A stretch of 8,206 nucleotides of DNA from Elusimicrobiota bacterium (lineage in GTDB: Bacteria > Elusimicrobiota > Elusimicrobia > UBA1565 > UBA9628). The stretch is from NCBI GenBank assembly GCA_023249695.1, contig JAHFCD010000076.1, positions 1 through 8,206 on the forward strand, given 5' to 3'. Of the stretch, positions 1-5,411 are shown one piece after another. How positions within the stretch are numbered: the first letter of the stretch is position 1; each line of letters opens with the position of its first letter. The translations under genes and the position numbers were made by a program. The notes under the pieces were generated by a model. The model was not told where the DNA came from. It did no database searches and worked only from the letters and a program-made list of their open reading frames with translations.

Positions 1-157
1 TTTCCTGACATTCCGCACGGCCGATGCGGCCGCCCTTTACCGGGCCTTGCTCGCCGCCGACATCATCGCCGATTATCGCGGCGATCGCCTGCGCTTCGGC
101 TTCGGCCTCTATCATGACGAGGCCGACCTCGACGAATTGTTCCGCCGGATCGGCTAG
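1..157 (+). CDS. C-terminal fragment of a kynureninase-like / class V aminotransferase-fold PLP enzyme
   Basis: Reading frame 2 is open from the window edge to the TAG at 155-157 and gives the last 51 residues of a protein. The tail carries the pattern IaDYRgdrLRFGFglYhdeaDldeL. This resembles the small-domain end of kynureninases and related fold-type I (class V) PLP enzymes, where an (I/V)xDxR...LRfGf..lY...D motif closes the protein and the Arg helps bind the substrate carboxylate. The PLP lysine and most of the protein lie outside the window, so the substrate cannot be assigned. The gene converges on citrate synthase with a 9-bp gap and no visible terminator between them. The family assignment rests on this tail alone; another class V aminotransferase or desulfurase-like member is possible. 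Confidence 0.6.
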   Translation, partial: FLTFRTADAAALYRALLAADIIADYRGDRLRFGFGLYHDEADLDELFRRIG

Positions 158-166
158 CCGCGGACC

Positions 167-1327
167 CTAGCGGCCTATTTTGAGGTCTTTCGGTCCGACG
201 TACAGGGACTGCGGCCGGATCAGGCGGTCCTGCGCGTGCTGCTCCATCACGTGGGCGCACCAGCCGGCCGCGCGGCCGCAGGCGAACATCGAGACGAACT
301 GGTCGGGCTGAAGGCCGATCGACTGCAGGACGAGCGCGGTGTAGAACTCGACGTTCGTCTTCAGGTTGCGGCCGGGCTTGAGCTCCTCGAGCACCTTGAT
401 CGCGGTTTTCTCGACGGCGCGCGCGAGCGTGTAGAGCTTCGTGTTCTGCAGGTGGGCGCCCGCCATCTCGGAGGCGGTCTTCGCGAGCACCTCGGCGCGC
501 GGGTCGCGCACCTTGTAGACGCGGTGGCCGAAGCCCATGATGCGGCGGCCCTCGCCGATCTCCTTGCGCAGCCAGGCCTCGGCCTTGCCCGCGGTCTTGA
601 TGTCGACGAGCATGTCGAGGACGGGGCCGGGCGCGCCGCCGTGCAGCGGGCCCTTGAGCGCGCCGACCGCGCCCGTCACCGCGCTGACCATGTCGGAGCG
701 GGTGGACGCGATGACGCGGGCCGTGAAGGTGGACGCGTTCATGCCGTGGTCGGAGACGGTGACCCAGTAGGTCTCGAGCGCCTTCGCGGCCATGGGATCG
801 GGCTCGGTGCCGAAGGTCATGTACAGGAAGTTCGCGGCGAGGCTCAGGTCCGAGCGCGGCGCGATCGGCTCCAGGCCCTGGCGCAGGCGCGAGTGCGCGG
901 CGATCACGGTCGGGAAGCGCGAGAGCAGGCGCTTGGCGAGCGCGAGGTCGCCGGCGGGCGAGATGTCGTTGGGGTTCGACACGTCGAGGGAGAGCGTGGC
1001 GCACGCCATGCGCAGGGCGTCGATCGGCGGCGCGTTGCGGGCGGTCTTGATGATCTCGAGCGTCTCCGGGCGCAGCGCGCGGTAGGACGCGAGGTCCTTC
1101 TGAATGCTGGGCGCTTCCTCCGTCAGCGGGAGGTGGCCGGTCCAGAGCAGCATCGCGAGCTCCTCGATGGACACCTTGTTCGCGATCTCCTCGATCGGGT
1201 AGCCGGCGATGATGAGCACGCCGTTCTGTCCGTCGACCATCGAGAGCTTCGTCTCCGTCGCGACGACGCCTTCAAGGCCGGCCTTGACGACGGACGAGGC
1301 GGGAACGGCGGGGGTGGGAGCGGCCAT
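167..1327 (-). CDS. gltA: Citrate synthase (type I / 2-methylcitrate synthase family)
   Basis: This 386-residue protein should condense oxaloacetate with acetyl-CoA to give citrate in the cytoplasm, the entry step of the TCA cycle. Family landmarks are DHGMNASTFTARV (residues 193-205), LHGGAPGPVLDML (228-240, His229) and the signature GFGHRVYKVRDPR (265-277, His268), followed by NVEFYTA (325-331) and FACGRAAGWCAHVMEQ (348-363). His229 and His268 match the catalytic histidines. The usual catalytic Asp of NVDFY is Glu327 here, a variant I believe occurs in some bacterial type I enzymes. The length of about 386 fits the short bacterial citrate/methylcitrate synthases. The start is the ATG at 1327, with GGAGG (plus-strand 1337-1341) 9 nt upstream; a 22-residue upstream extension would run over the promoter. 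A 2-methylcitrate synthase role cannot be excluded, but no prp genes are nearby. Confidence 0.93.
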   Translation of the reverse strand: MAAPTPAVPASSVVKAGLEGVVATETKLSMVDGQNGVLIIAGYPIEEIANKVSIEELAMLLWTGHLPLTEEAPSIQKDLASYRALRPETLEIIKTARNAPPIDALRMACATLSLDVSNPNDISPAGDLALAKRLLSRFPTVIAAHSRLRQGLEPIAPRSDLSLAANFLYMTFGTEPDPMAAKALETYWVTVSDHGMNASTFTARVIASTRSDMVSAVTGAVGALKGPLHGGAPGPVLDMLVDIKTAGKAEAWLRKEIGEGRRIMGFGHRVYKVRDPRAEVLAKTASEMAGAHLQNTKLYTLARAVEKTAIKVLEELKPGRNLKTNVEFYTALVLQSIGLQPDQFVSMFACGRAAGWCAHVMEQHAQDRLIRPQSLYVGPKDLKIGR

Positions 1328-1364
1328 GATGAAAGTCCTCCGAGATGATGACGACGCTTCGACG

Positions 1365-1393
1365 AGAATAACTCTTTGCCGCCGGGGCGTCAA
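1365..1393 (-). promoter_or_regulatory. Sigma-70-like promoter of citrate synthase
   Basis: Read on the minus strand, TTGACG (1393-1388) is followed after 17 nt by TATTCT (1370-1365). The start of transcription would fall near 1358, leaving a leader of about 30 nt that contains the GGAGG ribosome binding site. Spacing and both hexamers are close to consensus, and the position supports the ATG at 1327 as the start codon. Confidence 0.7.
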
Positions 1394-1400
1394 CGGGTGT

Positions 1401-1418
1401 CTGGCACGGCGGTGCCAG
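1401..1418. repeat. Perfect 7-bp hairpin between the lipoprotein gene and the citrate synthase promoter
   Basis: CTGGCAC (1401-1407) and GTGCCAG (1412-1418) form a perfect stem with a 4-nt loop. It lies 22 bp beyond the stop codon of the lipoprotein gene and just upstream of the -35 element of citrate synthase. No T-tract follows in the minus direction, so it is not a classical intrinsic terminator. It could be a U-less terminator or 3' stabiliser for the lipoprotein mRNA, or an operator for citrate synthase. Confidence 0.4.
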
Positions 1419-1440
1419 TCTTGAAGCCCGCGGAGCGGCT

Positions 1441-1818
1441 TTATTTCTGCTGGCCGGATTCGTTGGGATCGTAGACGACCTCTTCGACGGCCATCTCCTG
1501 GCTGAACCGGGCGACCGAGTAGACGACGCGCCCTTTCCCCTTGTAGAGAGCCTCGACCCGGGCGCCCGTGTCGCCGCCGAAGTTGAACGGATTGAAGGCC
1601 TTTCCGCCGAGGTAGGAGCGGCTGTGGGTCGGCTGGCCGAGAATTTTCTCGACGTCGGCCTTGCTCATCCCCTGCTTCAGCTTGGCCAGCGGGCTGCCGG
1701 CGGGGATGGGGGTGGGCGCGGCGGCCTGCTCTTCGTCCGGACCGTCTCCGCGGTGGTGGCAGGCCGTCGCGGCGAGCGACAGGACGGCGACGGCGAACAA
1801 GATGGCGAATCGATTCAT
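1441..1818 (-). CDS. Small lipoprotein with a BamE/SmpA-like domain
   Basis: The 125-residue protein starts at the ATG at 1818, preceded by AGGAGG with 9 nt spacing; upstream in-frame codons run into the promoter and were discarded. Residues 1-19 form a signal peptide (MNRF, then a hydrophobic run AILFAVAVLSLAA) ending in a lipobox-like ATAC with Cys20 as the likely lipidated residue. A low-complexity linker (DEEQAAAPTPIPAG, 28-41) follows, then LAKLKQGMSKADVEKILGQP (44-63). This matches the start of BamE/SmpA domains, where a short helix-turn precedes a small beta sheet. The rest (residues 77-117) is compatible with that sheet. BamE-like proteins often sit at the outer membrane; whether this one belongs to the BAM complex is not shown. 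It is monocistronic in appearance, with its own promoter. Confidence 0.75.
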   Translation of the reverse strand: MNRFAILFAVAVLSLAATACHHRGDGPDEEQAAAPTPIPAGSPLAKLKQGMSKADVEKILGQPTHSRSYLGGKAFNPFNFGGDTGARVEALYKGKGRVVYSVARFSQEMAVEEVVYDPNESGQQK

Positions 1819-1848
1819 AGTGGGAGTCCTCCTCTCCGGCTTGCGTGC

Positions 1849-1877
1849 AGTGTAAAGCATGATCCTGCCCCGGTCAA
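1849..1877 (-). promoter_or_regulatory. Sigma-70-like promoter of the BamE-like lipoprotein
   Basis: On the minus strand TTGACC (1877-1872) and TACACT (1854-1849) are separated by 17 nt. Transcription would begin near 1842, giving a leader of about 24 nt with AGGAGG. Two AT- or GC-rich palindromes lie further upstream (1905-1945) and could be activator sites. Confidence 0.6.
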
Positions 1878-1904
1878 GGGGGATATCTCCATTGGCGCGC
1901 ATGA

Positions 1905-1945
1905 TTATCTTGAGATAAACCTGTCTCGCGGTGGCGCGAGCGCCA
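1905..1945. repeat. Two 6-2-6 palindromes, possible regulator binding sites
   Basis: TTATCT-TG-AGATAA (1905-1918) and TGGCGC-GA-GCGCCA (1932-1945) are both perfect 6-bp inverted repeats with a 2-bp spacer, with centres 27 bp apart. They lie between the divergent lipoprotein promoter and the promoter of the flotillin leader. The first is AT-rich in a GC-rich background. They have the size of binding sites for dimeric helix-turn-helix regulators; no such regulator is encoded in the window, so the function is unknown. Confidence 0.35.
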
Positions 1946-2027
1946 AAACCTCGTGAATTTGGAGGGAGTTATTCCGGCTTCTCCCGGCGAATCATCGTTG
2001 GCGCATCCTTGAGAAATGCAATGAATT

Positions 2028-2068
2028 GCGTCAAGATTAAGGTCAGGGGGCCCAAGGACCCTTGACGC
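2028..2068. repeat. 8-bp perfect inverted repeat overlapping the -35 element at 2062
   Basis: GCGTCAAG (2028-2035) and CTTGACGC (2061-2068) are exact reverse complements 25 bp apart. The right arm contains the TTGACG -35 box of the downstream promoter. The left arm therefore offers a minus-strand TTGACG, but no matching -10 box is found at 16-18 bp, so a divergent promoter is not supported. A repressor binding both arms would block the promoter; the overlap could also be coincidental. Confidence 0.3.
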
Positions 2069-2089
2069 CGGCGAGGCCGGAGGTATACT
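2062..2089 (+). promoter_or_regulatory. Near-consensus sigma-70 promoter of the small ORF / flotillin leader
   Basis: TTGACG (2062-2067) and TATACT (2084-2089) are separated by 16 nt, among the best promoter matches in the window. The start of transcription should fall near 2095-2097. The first transcribed features are a Shine-Dalgarno-like GAAGG (2102-2106) and the ATG at 2111. An RNA of about 200 nt would result if it ends at the terminator at 2261-2294; read-through continues into the flotillin-like gene. Confidence 0.7.
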
Positions 2090-2110
2090 GGGATGACGCA
2101 CGAAGGCCCT

Positions 2111-2221
2111 ATGATCCGCAAGACCACGAAGACTCCATTCGCCGCGCTGAGCGCCGGGACGATGAATCCCGAGCTGTTGGGACACCAACGCCCGAACGCC
2201 GGCATGGGAGGTCCGCCCTAG
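2111..2221 (+). CDS. 36-residue small ORF: small protein or attenuator leader peptide
   Basis: The ORF begins at an ATG 15 nt from the predicted transcription start, with GAAGG (2102-2106) 4 nt upstream, and ends at TAG 2219-2221. The peptide starts MIRKTTKTPFAALSAG, has a central TMNPELLGHQRP and ends GMGGPP. It is basic at the N-terminus, has no membrane segment, and I recognise no family. Third codon positions are about 80% G/C against roughly 58% at positions one and two, a bias expected of coding DNA in this genome. It has its own promoter and is followed after 40 nt by an intrinsic terminator, so it could be a stand-alone gene. Alternatively its translation may control read-through into the flotillin-like gene. 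It has no run of identical codons as in amino-acid biosynthesis attenuators. Confidence 0.5.
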   Translation: MIRKTTKTPFAALSAGTMNPELLGHQRPNAGMGGPP

Positions 2222-2260
2222 ACTGTAGCGCGCGACCGGGTCTTTCCGCACGCCTTTCAT

Positions 2261-2294
2261 CCCATGCTCCCGACAAACCGGAGCGTGGGTTTTT
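2261..2294 (+). terminator. Intrinsic terminator before the flotillin-like gene
   Basis: CCCATGCTCC (2261-2270) pairs with GGAGCGTGGG (2280-2289) over 10 bp, one a G-U pair, with a 9-nt loop, and is followed directly by TTTTT (2290-2294). It ends 40 nt before the flotillin-like start codon and 40 nt after the small ORF's stop codon. Its left arm is also the target of the upstream antiterminator segment at 2201-2209. Confidence 0.65.
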
Positions 2295-2334
2295 CATTTA
2301 TAGCGTCCGTCCCGAGAGACGGAGGAGAACCACC

Positions 2335-4326
2335 GTGTACCTTGAACTGTTGACGTCGGCGTTCGCTCTGAAGCTCTACCTGGGCTCGGCGGTGCTGTTC
2401 TGGCTGATGGGGATTCGCTACATCTCCAACGACCGGATCGGGATCGTGGAAAAGAATTGGGCCGTGAAGGGCTCGATCAAGAGCGGCCTCATCGCGCTGG
2501 AGGGCGAGGCGGGCTTCCAGCCCGAGGTGCTGCGCGGCGGGCTGCATTGGCTGATGCCCCTGCAGTTCACCGTGCACGTCGAGGCGCTGGTGACGATCCC
2601 TCAGGGCAAGCTCGGCTACGTGTTCGCCCGCGACGGGCGCATGCTCGACGCGGGGCAGACGCTCGGCTCGAACCTGGAGGCGTCCGACTTCGAGGACGCC
2701 GCGCGCTTCCTGCGCGCGGGCGGCCAGCGCGGGCCGCAGCGCAAGATACTGCGCGAGGGCACCTACGCGATCAACCTCGCGCAGTTCGTCGTCATCGCCG
2801 AGGGCGCGCTGTCGTTCCTCCCGCTCAATAAGGAGGAGGACAAGACGTTCATCGGCATGGCCCAGCTCATCGCCGAGCGCGAGGGGTTCGAACCCATCGT
2901 CGTGATGGGCGCGCAGGACCGGATCGGGGTCGTGACGGTTCACGACGGGCCGGCGCTGCGCGACGGGGAGATCATCGCCCCGGTCGTGACGGGCGCGGCG
3001 GCCAGCGACAGCTTCCAGGATCCGGAGAAGTTCCTGGCGGCGGGGGGGCGCCGCGGGCGCCAGATGCAGGTGCTCGTCGACGGCACGTACTTCGTCAACC
3101 GCCTGTTCGCGACGGTCGAGCTGACGGCGAAGACCGTCGTCGAGGTCGGCACCGTCGGCGTGGTCGTCTCCTACACCGGCGCGGCCGGCGCGGACCTGTC
3201 GGGCGCGGACTATAAGCACGGCGAGCTCGTCTTGAAGGGCGAGCGCGGCGTGTGCGCGGAGCCGTTGATGGCCGGCAAGTACGCGTTCAACTCGTACGCG
3301 GGGAAGGTCGTCATGGTGCCGACGACGAACTTCATCCTGAAGTGGATCAGCGCCGAGTCGGGCTCTCATAAGTTCGACGAGAACCTGACCGAGGTGTCTT
3401 TGATCACCAAGGACGCGTTCGAGCCGTCTTTGCCGCTGTCGGTGGTCGTGCACATCGACTACAAGAAGGCGCCGCTGGTCATTCAGCGGTTCGGCGATAT
3501 CCGCAAGCTGGTCGAGCAGACCCTCGACCCGATGGTGTCCGCTTATTTCAAGAACATCGGGCAGAAGCGCACGCTCATCCAGCTGATTCAGGATCGCTCG
3601 GAGATCCAGATGCAGGCCGGCGTCGAGATGCGCGAGAAGTTCGCGCATTACAACCTGGAACTCGAGGAGGTGCTCATCGGCACGCCCCGCTCGCCGACGG
3701 GCGACGAGCGGATCGATCAGATCCTCTCGCAGCTGCGCCTGCGCCAGATCGCCGAGGAGCAGGTGGAGACCTACGTCCGGCAGGAGAAGGCGTCCGCCCA
3801 GGAGCGCAAGCTCCGCGAGACGGAGGCCCGGGCGCGCCAGCAGCAGTCGCTGACGGAGTCCGAGCTGGCGATCATCGTGCAGTCGAACCAGGGCAAGGCC
3901 GACTATCAGCGCTCCATTCAGCAGGCCGCGCAGGTGCGCGCGCTCGCGGAGGCGGAGGCCGATAAGGTCAAGCTGATGGCGAACGCCGAGGCCGAGAAGG
4001 CCGCGCGCGTGGGCATCGGCCAGGCGCTGGCGATCGAGGAGCAGGTCCGGGCCTATGGAGGCCCGCAGTATCAGCTGACGCAGGCCGTCATGGCCCGGTT
4101 CGCCGAGGCCCTGCAGGCCAGCGGCGTGGACGTGGTGCCGAAGATCGTGATCGGCGGCGGGGCGGGCGGTTCCGGCGGGACCGGAAACGTAATGGAGGCC
4201 CTGCTGACGGTGCTGATGTCGGACAAGCTGGGAATCTCGGTCGGCAGCCTCGCGCCGCGCGACCCGAAGGCCGAGGAGTTCCGCCGCAAGATCCAGGAAG
4301 GCCTCATGGCCGAGAAGAAGGCCTGA
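2335..4326 (+). CDS. Large SPFH/flotillin-like membrane-anchored scaffold protein
   Basis: The 663-residue protein starts at a GTG at 2335 with GGAGGA (2321-2326) upstream; the frame stays open further 5' but that stretch holds the promoter, leader and terminator. One hydrophobic segment (about 10-27) anchors it in the membrane. Residues 34-330 hold about four tandem copies of a module beginning (I/V)Gx(V) and ending RGx5Lx2GxYx2N; the last three copies end at 132-147, 240-255 and 304-319. An SPFH/band 7-like region follows (about 350-460), with a helical, Glu/Ala/Lys/Arg-rich coiled coil (465-570), a Gly-rich linker (607-617) and a C-terminal tail (618-663). Flotillin-like proteins oligomerise as membrane scaffolds and affect membrane fluidity, secretion and protease partners; the specific role here is unknown. 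No NfeD partner adjoins it. Expression may depend on read-through of the upstream terminator. Confidence 0.8.
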   Translation: MYLELLTSAFALKLYLGSAVLFWLMGIRYISNDRIGIVEKNWAVKGSIKSGLIALEGEAGFQPEVLRGGLHWLMPLQFTVHVEALVTIPQGKLGYVFARDGRMLDAGQTLGSNLEASDFEDAARFLRAGGQRGPQRKILREGTYAINLAQFVVIAEGALSFLPLNKEEDKTFIGMAQLIAEREGFEPIVVMGAQDRIGVVTVHDGPALRDGEIIAPVVTGAAASDSFQDPEKFLAAGGRRGRQMQVLVDGTYFVNRLFATVELTAKTVVEVGTVGVVVSYTGAAGADLSGADYKHGELVLKGERGVCAEPLMAGKYAFNSYAGKVVMVPTTNFILKWISAESGSHKFDENLTEVSLITKDAFEPSLPLSVVVHIDYKKAPLVIQRFGDIRKLVEQTLDPMVSAYFKNIGQKRTLIQLIQDRSEIQMQAGVEMREKFAHYNLELEEVLIGTPRSPTGDERIDQILSQLRLRQIAEEQVETYVRQEKASAQERKLRETEARARQQQSLTESELAIIVQSNQGKADYQRSIQQAAQVRALAEAEADKVKLMANAEAEKAARVGIGQALAIEEQVRAYGGPQYQLTQAVMARFAEALQASGVDVVPKIVIGGGAGGSGGTGNVMEALLTVLMSDKLGISVGSLAPRDPKAEEFRRKIQEGLMAEKKA

Positions 4327-4345
4327 CGCGCCGCTGGACCCGTCT

Positions 4346-4390
4346 CGCCCGCCCCGGAGCTCGCTCCGGGGCGGGCGCTTTTCTCTTTTT
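4346..4390 (+). terminator. Strong intrinsic terminator of the flotillin-like gene
   Basis: GCCCGCCCCGGAGC (4347-4360) and GCTCCGGGGCGGGC (4363-4376) form a 14-bp perfect inverted repeat, extendable by one C-G pair, followed by a pyrimidine run CTTTTCTCTTTTT (4378-4390). It begins 20 nt after the stop codon of the flotillin-like gene and separates that gene from the response regulator. Confidence 0.93.
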
Positions 4391-4470
4391 CGGGCACATA
4401 AATTTTACAGGCGCGCGATGGCGCGGGGCGCGGCGATGGGGTATCGTGACGCGAAGAGCTGGAGGACGCG

Positions 4471-5010
4471 ATGAATCACAAGGGGATCACGGTCAATATC
4501 CTGCTGGCGGAGGATGACGACGCGGAATTCGAGCTCGCGCGGCAGGTCTTCGAACGTTCCCGTCTGAGCGCCCGGCTCACCCGCTTCGTCAACGGCGCGG
4601 AGCTGCTGGATTTTCTGCTCGACCGGGGCCGTCACGCGGGGCGCGCCATCGACAAGAGCCGGCCCTGCCTCATCCTCCTCGACATGAACATGCCGGAGAT
4701 GGGCGGCCGCGAGACGCTGAAGACGCTCAAGTCCCATCCCGCCCTGCGCAAGCTTCCGGTCATCATGCTCACGAATTCGGGCGATCAGGAGGACGTCATC
4801 GGCGCCTACGACCTCGGGGTGAACTCCTTCATCCGCAAGCCTCTGACCTTCGGGGAGTTCGTCGAGGTCGTCAACGCGCTGAAGCTGTTTTGGTTCGACG
4901 TCGCCGAGCTGCCGGCGCCGCTCGACCTGCCGGGAAGGGACGAGTCGGAGAAGTCCTACGCGCCTTCGGGCCACACCCGCTCGAGCTCCTCGTCGTCGAA
5001 GCCGAAGTGA
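4471..5010 (+). CDS. Single-domain response regulator, Rcp1-like CheY family
   Basis: The 179-residue protein has one receiver domain and no output domain. The acidic pocket is EDD (14-16), the phosphorylation site is Asp71 in LILLDMNMPEMGG (67-79), the conserved Thr is Thr101 in IMLTNS, and the conserved Lys is Lys123 in IRKPL. The insertion between strands 2 and 3, the pattern LGVNSFIRKP and the later LKLFWFDVAELP are typical of Rcp1-type regulators, which pair with phytochrome-like or hybrid histidine kinases. No kinase gene is in the window. The start is the ATG at 4471 with GGAGG (4461-4465) 5 nt upstream. A Ser-rich tail of about 18 residues (SSSSSSKPK end) is encoded by DNA that also codes, on the other strand, for the end of the metallopeptidase. 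No clear promoter was found between 4391 and 4470. Confidence 0.9.
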   Translation: MNHKGITVNILLAEDDDAEFELARQVFERSRLSARLTRFVNGAELLDFLLDRGRHAGRAIDKSRPCLILLDMNMPEMGGRETLKTLKSHPALRKLPVIMLTNSGDQEDVIGAYDLGVNSFIRKPLTFGEFVEVVNALKLFWFDVAELPAPLDLPGRDESEKSYAPSGHTRSSSSSSKPK

Positions 5011-5354
5011 TGGGCGAGCTCGTGGCGCAAGGTCAGGCGGATCTCCTTCTGGAGCTCCTCGATGCTGCCGACGGAGTCCTCGAGGTTCCACTGGTAGAGG
5101 TAGACCTTCGCGGGCAGCTGGCCGTGCGCCGCGGAGCCAAGGAAGTCCTCGCGCTCGGGGCCGCAGTAAAGTCCCAGGAGGTCGGTCGCGTCGTTCTCGT
5201 CGCCATCCTCGAGATCGTCGGCTTCCTCGCCGGGCTCCTCGGAGGTCTCGATCGTCACGTTGACGAGCAAGGCGCGCAGCTCCGCGGGGATGCGCCCGAG
5301 CTCGGCCTCGCACATCAGCCGGAATTTCGCGGGCGTGACGCGAACTTCTTTCAC
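4956..5354 (-). CDS. Minimal zincin metallopeptidase family protein (Zincin_1 / minimal MMP-like)
   Basis: The 132-residue protein ends with HELAHHFGFDDEEL (111-124). This is the extended zinc motif HExxHxxGxxD with His111, Glu112, His115 and probably Asp121, as in the small metallopeptidase family with a minimal matrix-metalloprotease-like fold. RIPAELRALLVNVTI (21-35), an acidic stretch (39-55), LLGLYCG (59-65) and KVYLYQWNLED (83-93) match the layout of that family. Members are compact cytoplasmic proteins; their substrates are unknown. The start is a GTG at 5354 with GGAGG 6 nt upstream (plus-strand CCTCC 5361-5365). It follows the deaminase gene by 43 nt on the same strand and may be co-transcribed, though a hairpin lies between. 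Its last 55 bp overlap the response regulator gene tail-to-tail. Confidence 0.85.
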   Translation of the reverse strand: MKEVRVTPAKFRLMCEAELGRIPAELRALLVNVTIETSEEPGEEADDLEDGDENDATDLLGLYCGPEREDFLGSAAHGQLPAKVYLYQWNLEDSVGSIEELQKEIRLTLRHELAHHFGFDDEELERVWPEGA

Positions 5355-5374
5355 GCCGAGCCTCCGACGCCGAT

Positions 5375-5390
5375 GTTTTCTTGAGAAAAC
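5375..5390. repeat. AT-rich 6-bp hairpin in the deaminase-metallopeptidase gap
   Basis: GTTTTC (5375-5380) and GAAAAC (5385-5390) form a perfect stem with a 4-nt loop. It sits directly after the GC-rich hairpin at 5392-5411 in the direction of transcription (minus) and just before the ribosome binding site of the metallopeptidase. It may shape mRNA processing or stability between the two genes. Confidence 0.35.
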
Positions 5391-5391
5391 C

Positions 5392-5411
5392 GCGCGATCA
5401 TGCGATCGCGC
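5392..5411 (-). terminator. Possible weak terminator or attenuator at the end of the deaminase gene
   Basis: GCGCGATC (5392-5399) and GATCGCGC (5404-5411) are perfect 8-bp inverted arms around ATGC and straddle the TGA stop codon at 5398-5400. In the minus direction the stem is followed by GGTTTTC, a short T-run, so partial termination is plausible. The stem overlaps the last codons, so a ribosome reaching the stop would prevent it from folding. Confidence 0.35.

Larger units (their letters stand above)
2096..2294 (+). promoter_or_regulatory. Candidate structured leader RNA with antiterminator/terminator switch
   Basis: The predicted transcript can pair AAGGC (2103-2107) with GCCTT (2252-2256), AAGACC (2120-2125) with GGTCTT (2239-2244), and GACTCCAT (2131-2138) with ATGGGAGGTC (2204-2213, two bulged G). 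Inside lie small hairpins CGGGA/TCCCG (2155-2171) and GTTGG/CCAAC (2176-2189). GGCATGGGA (2201-2209) can instead pair over 9 bp, one of them G-U, with TCCCATGCT (2260-2268), which is the left arm of the terminator. That gives two exclusive states, one terminating and one reading through to the gene at 2335. A ribosome on the small ORF would cover the antiterminator arm. I could not match it to TPP, FMN, cobalamin, SAM, lysine, glycine, T-box, c-di-GMP or c-di-AMP aptamers by their consensus motifs. Pairings are by eye; no folding energy was computed. Confidence 0.4.

Noticed and set aside
236..1348. 370-residue plus-strand ORF over citrate synthase
   Set aside because: Low-complexity Arg/Val/Gly/Glu-rich translation typical of an antisense shadow; citrate synthase motifs on the minus strand are unambiguous.
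1425..1447. Plus-strand intrinsic terminator: imperfect hairpin followed by TTTATTT
   Set aside because: No plus-strand gene lies upstream for it to serve; the stem has a bulge and the T-run is the end of the minus-strand lipoprotein gene.
2006..2034. Minus-strand promoter using the left arm TTGACG at 2034-2029
   Set aside because: No acceptable -10 hexamer at 16-18 bp; the nearest candidate, TTCTCA, has wrong spacing and poor match.
2155..2171. c-di-AMP (ydaO-type) riboswitch, suggested by a GGGACGATGAATCCC-like segment
   Set aside because: The conserved GACAGCTAAC-type segment and the rest of the aptamer core are absent.
2090..2263. 6S RNA (ssrS), suggested by length near 200 nt and a long hairpin
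   Set aside because: No recognisable 6S sequence features, the outer GGGATGA/TCATCCC pairing lies mostly upstream of the predicted transcription start, and the region contains a plausible ORF. Not excluded without an Infernal search.
2062..2334. N-terminal extension of the flotillin-like protein to a TTG at 2062 (754 residues)
   Set aside because: The stretch contains a near-consensus promoter, a small ORF in another frame and an intrinsic terminator; the GTG at 2335 has a good GGAGGA site and begins with the membrane anchor.
2257..3648. 463-residue minus-strand ORF over the flotillin-like gene
   Set aside because: Arg/Leu/Asp/His-rich shadow translation with no domain; the plus-strand protein has clear domain structure.
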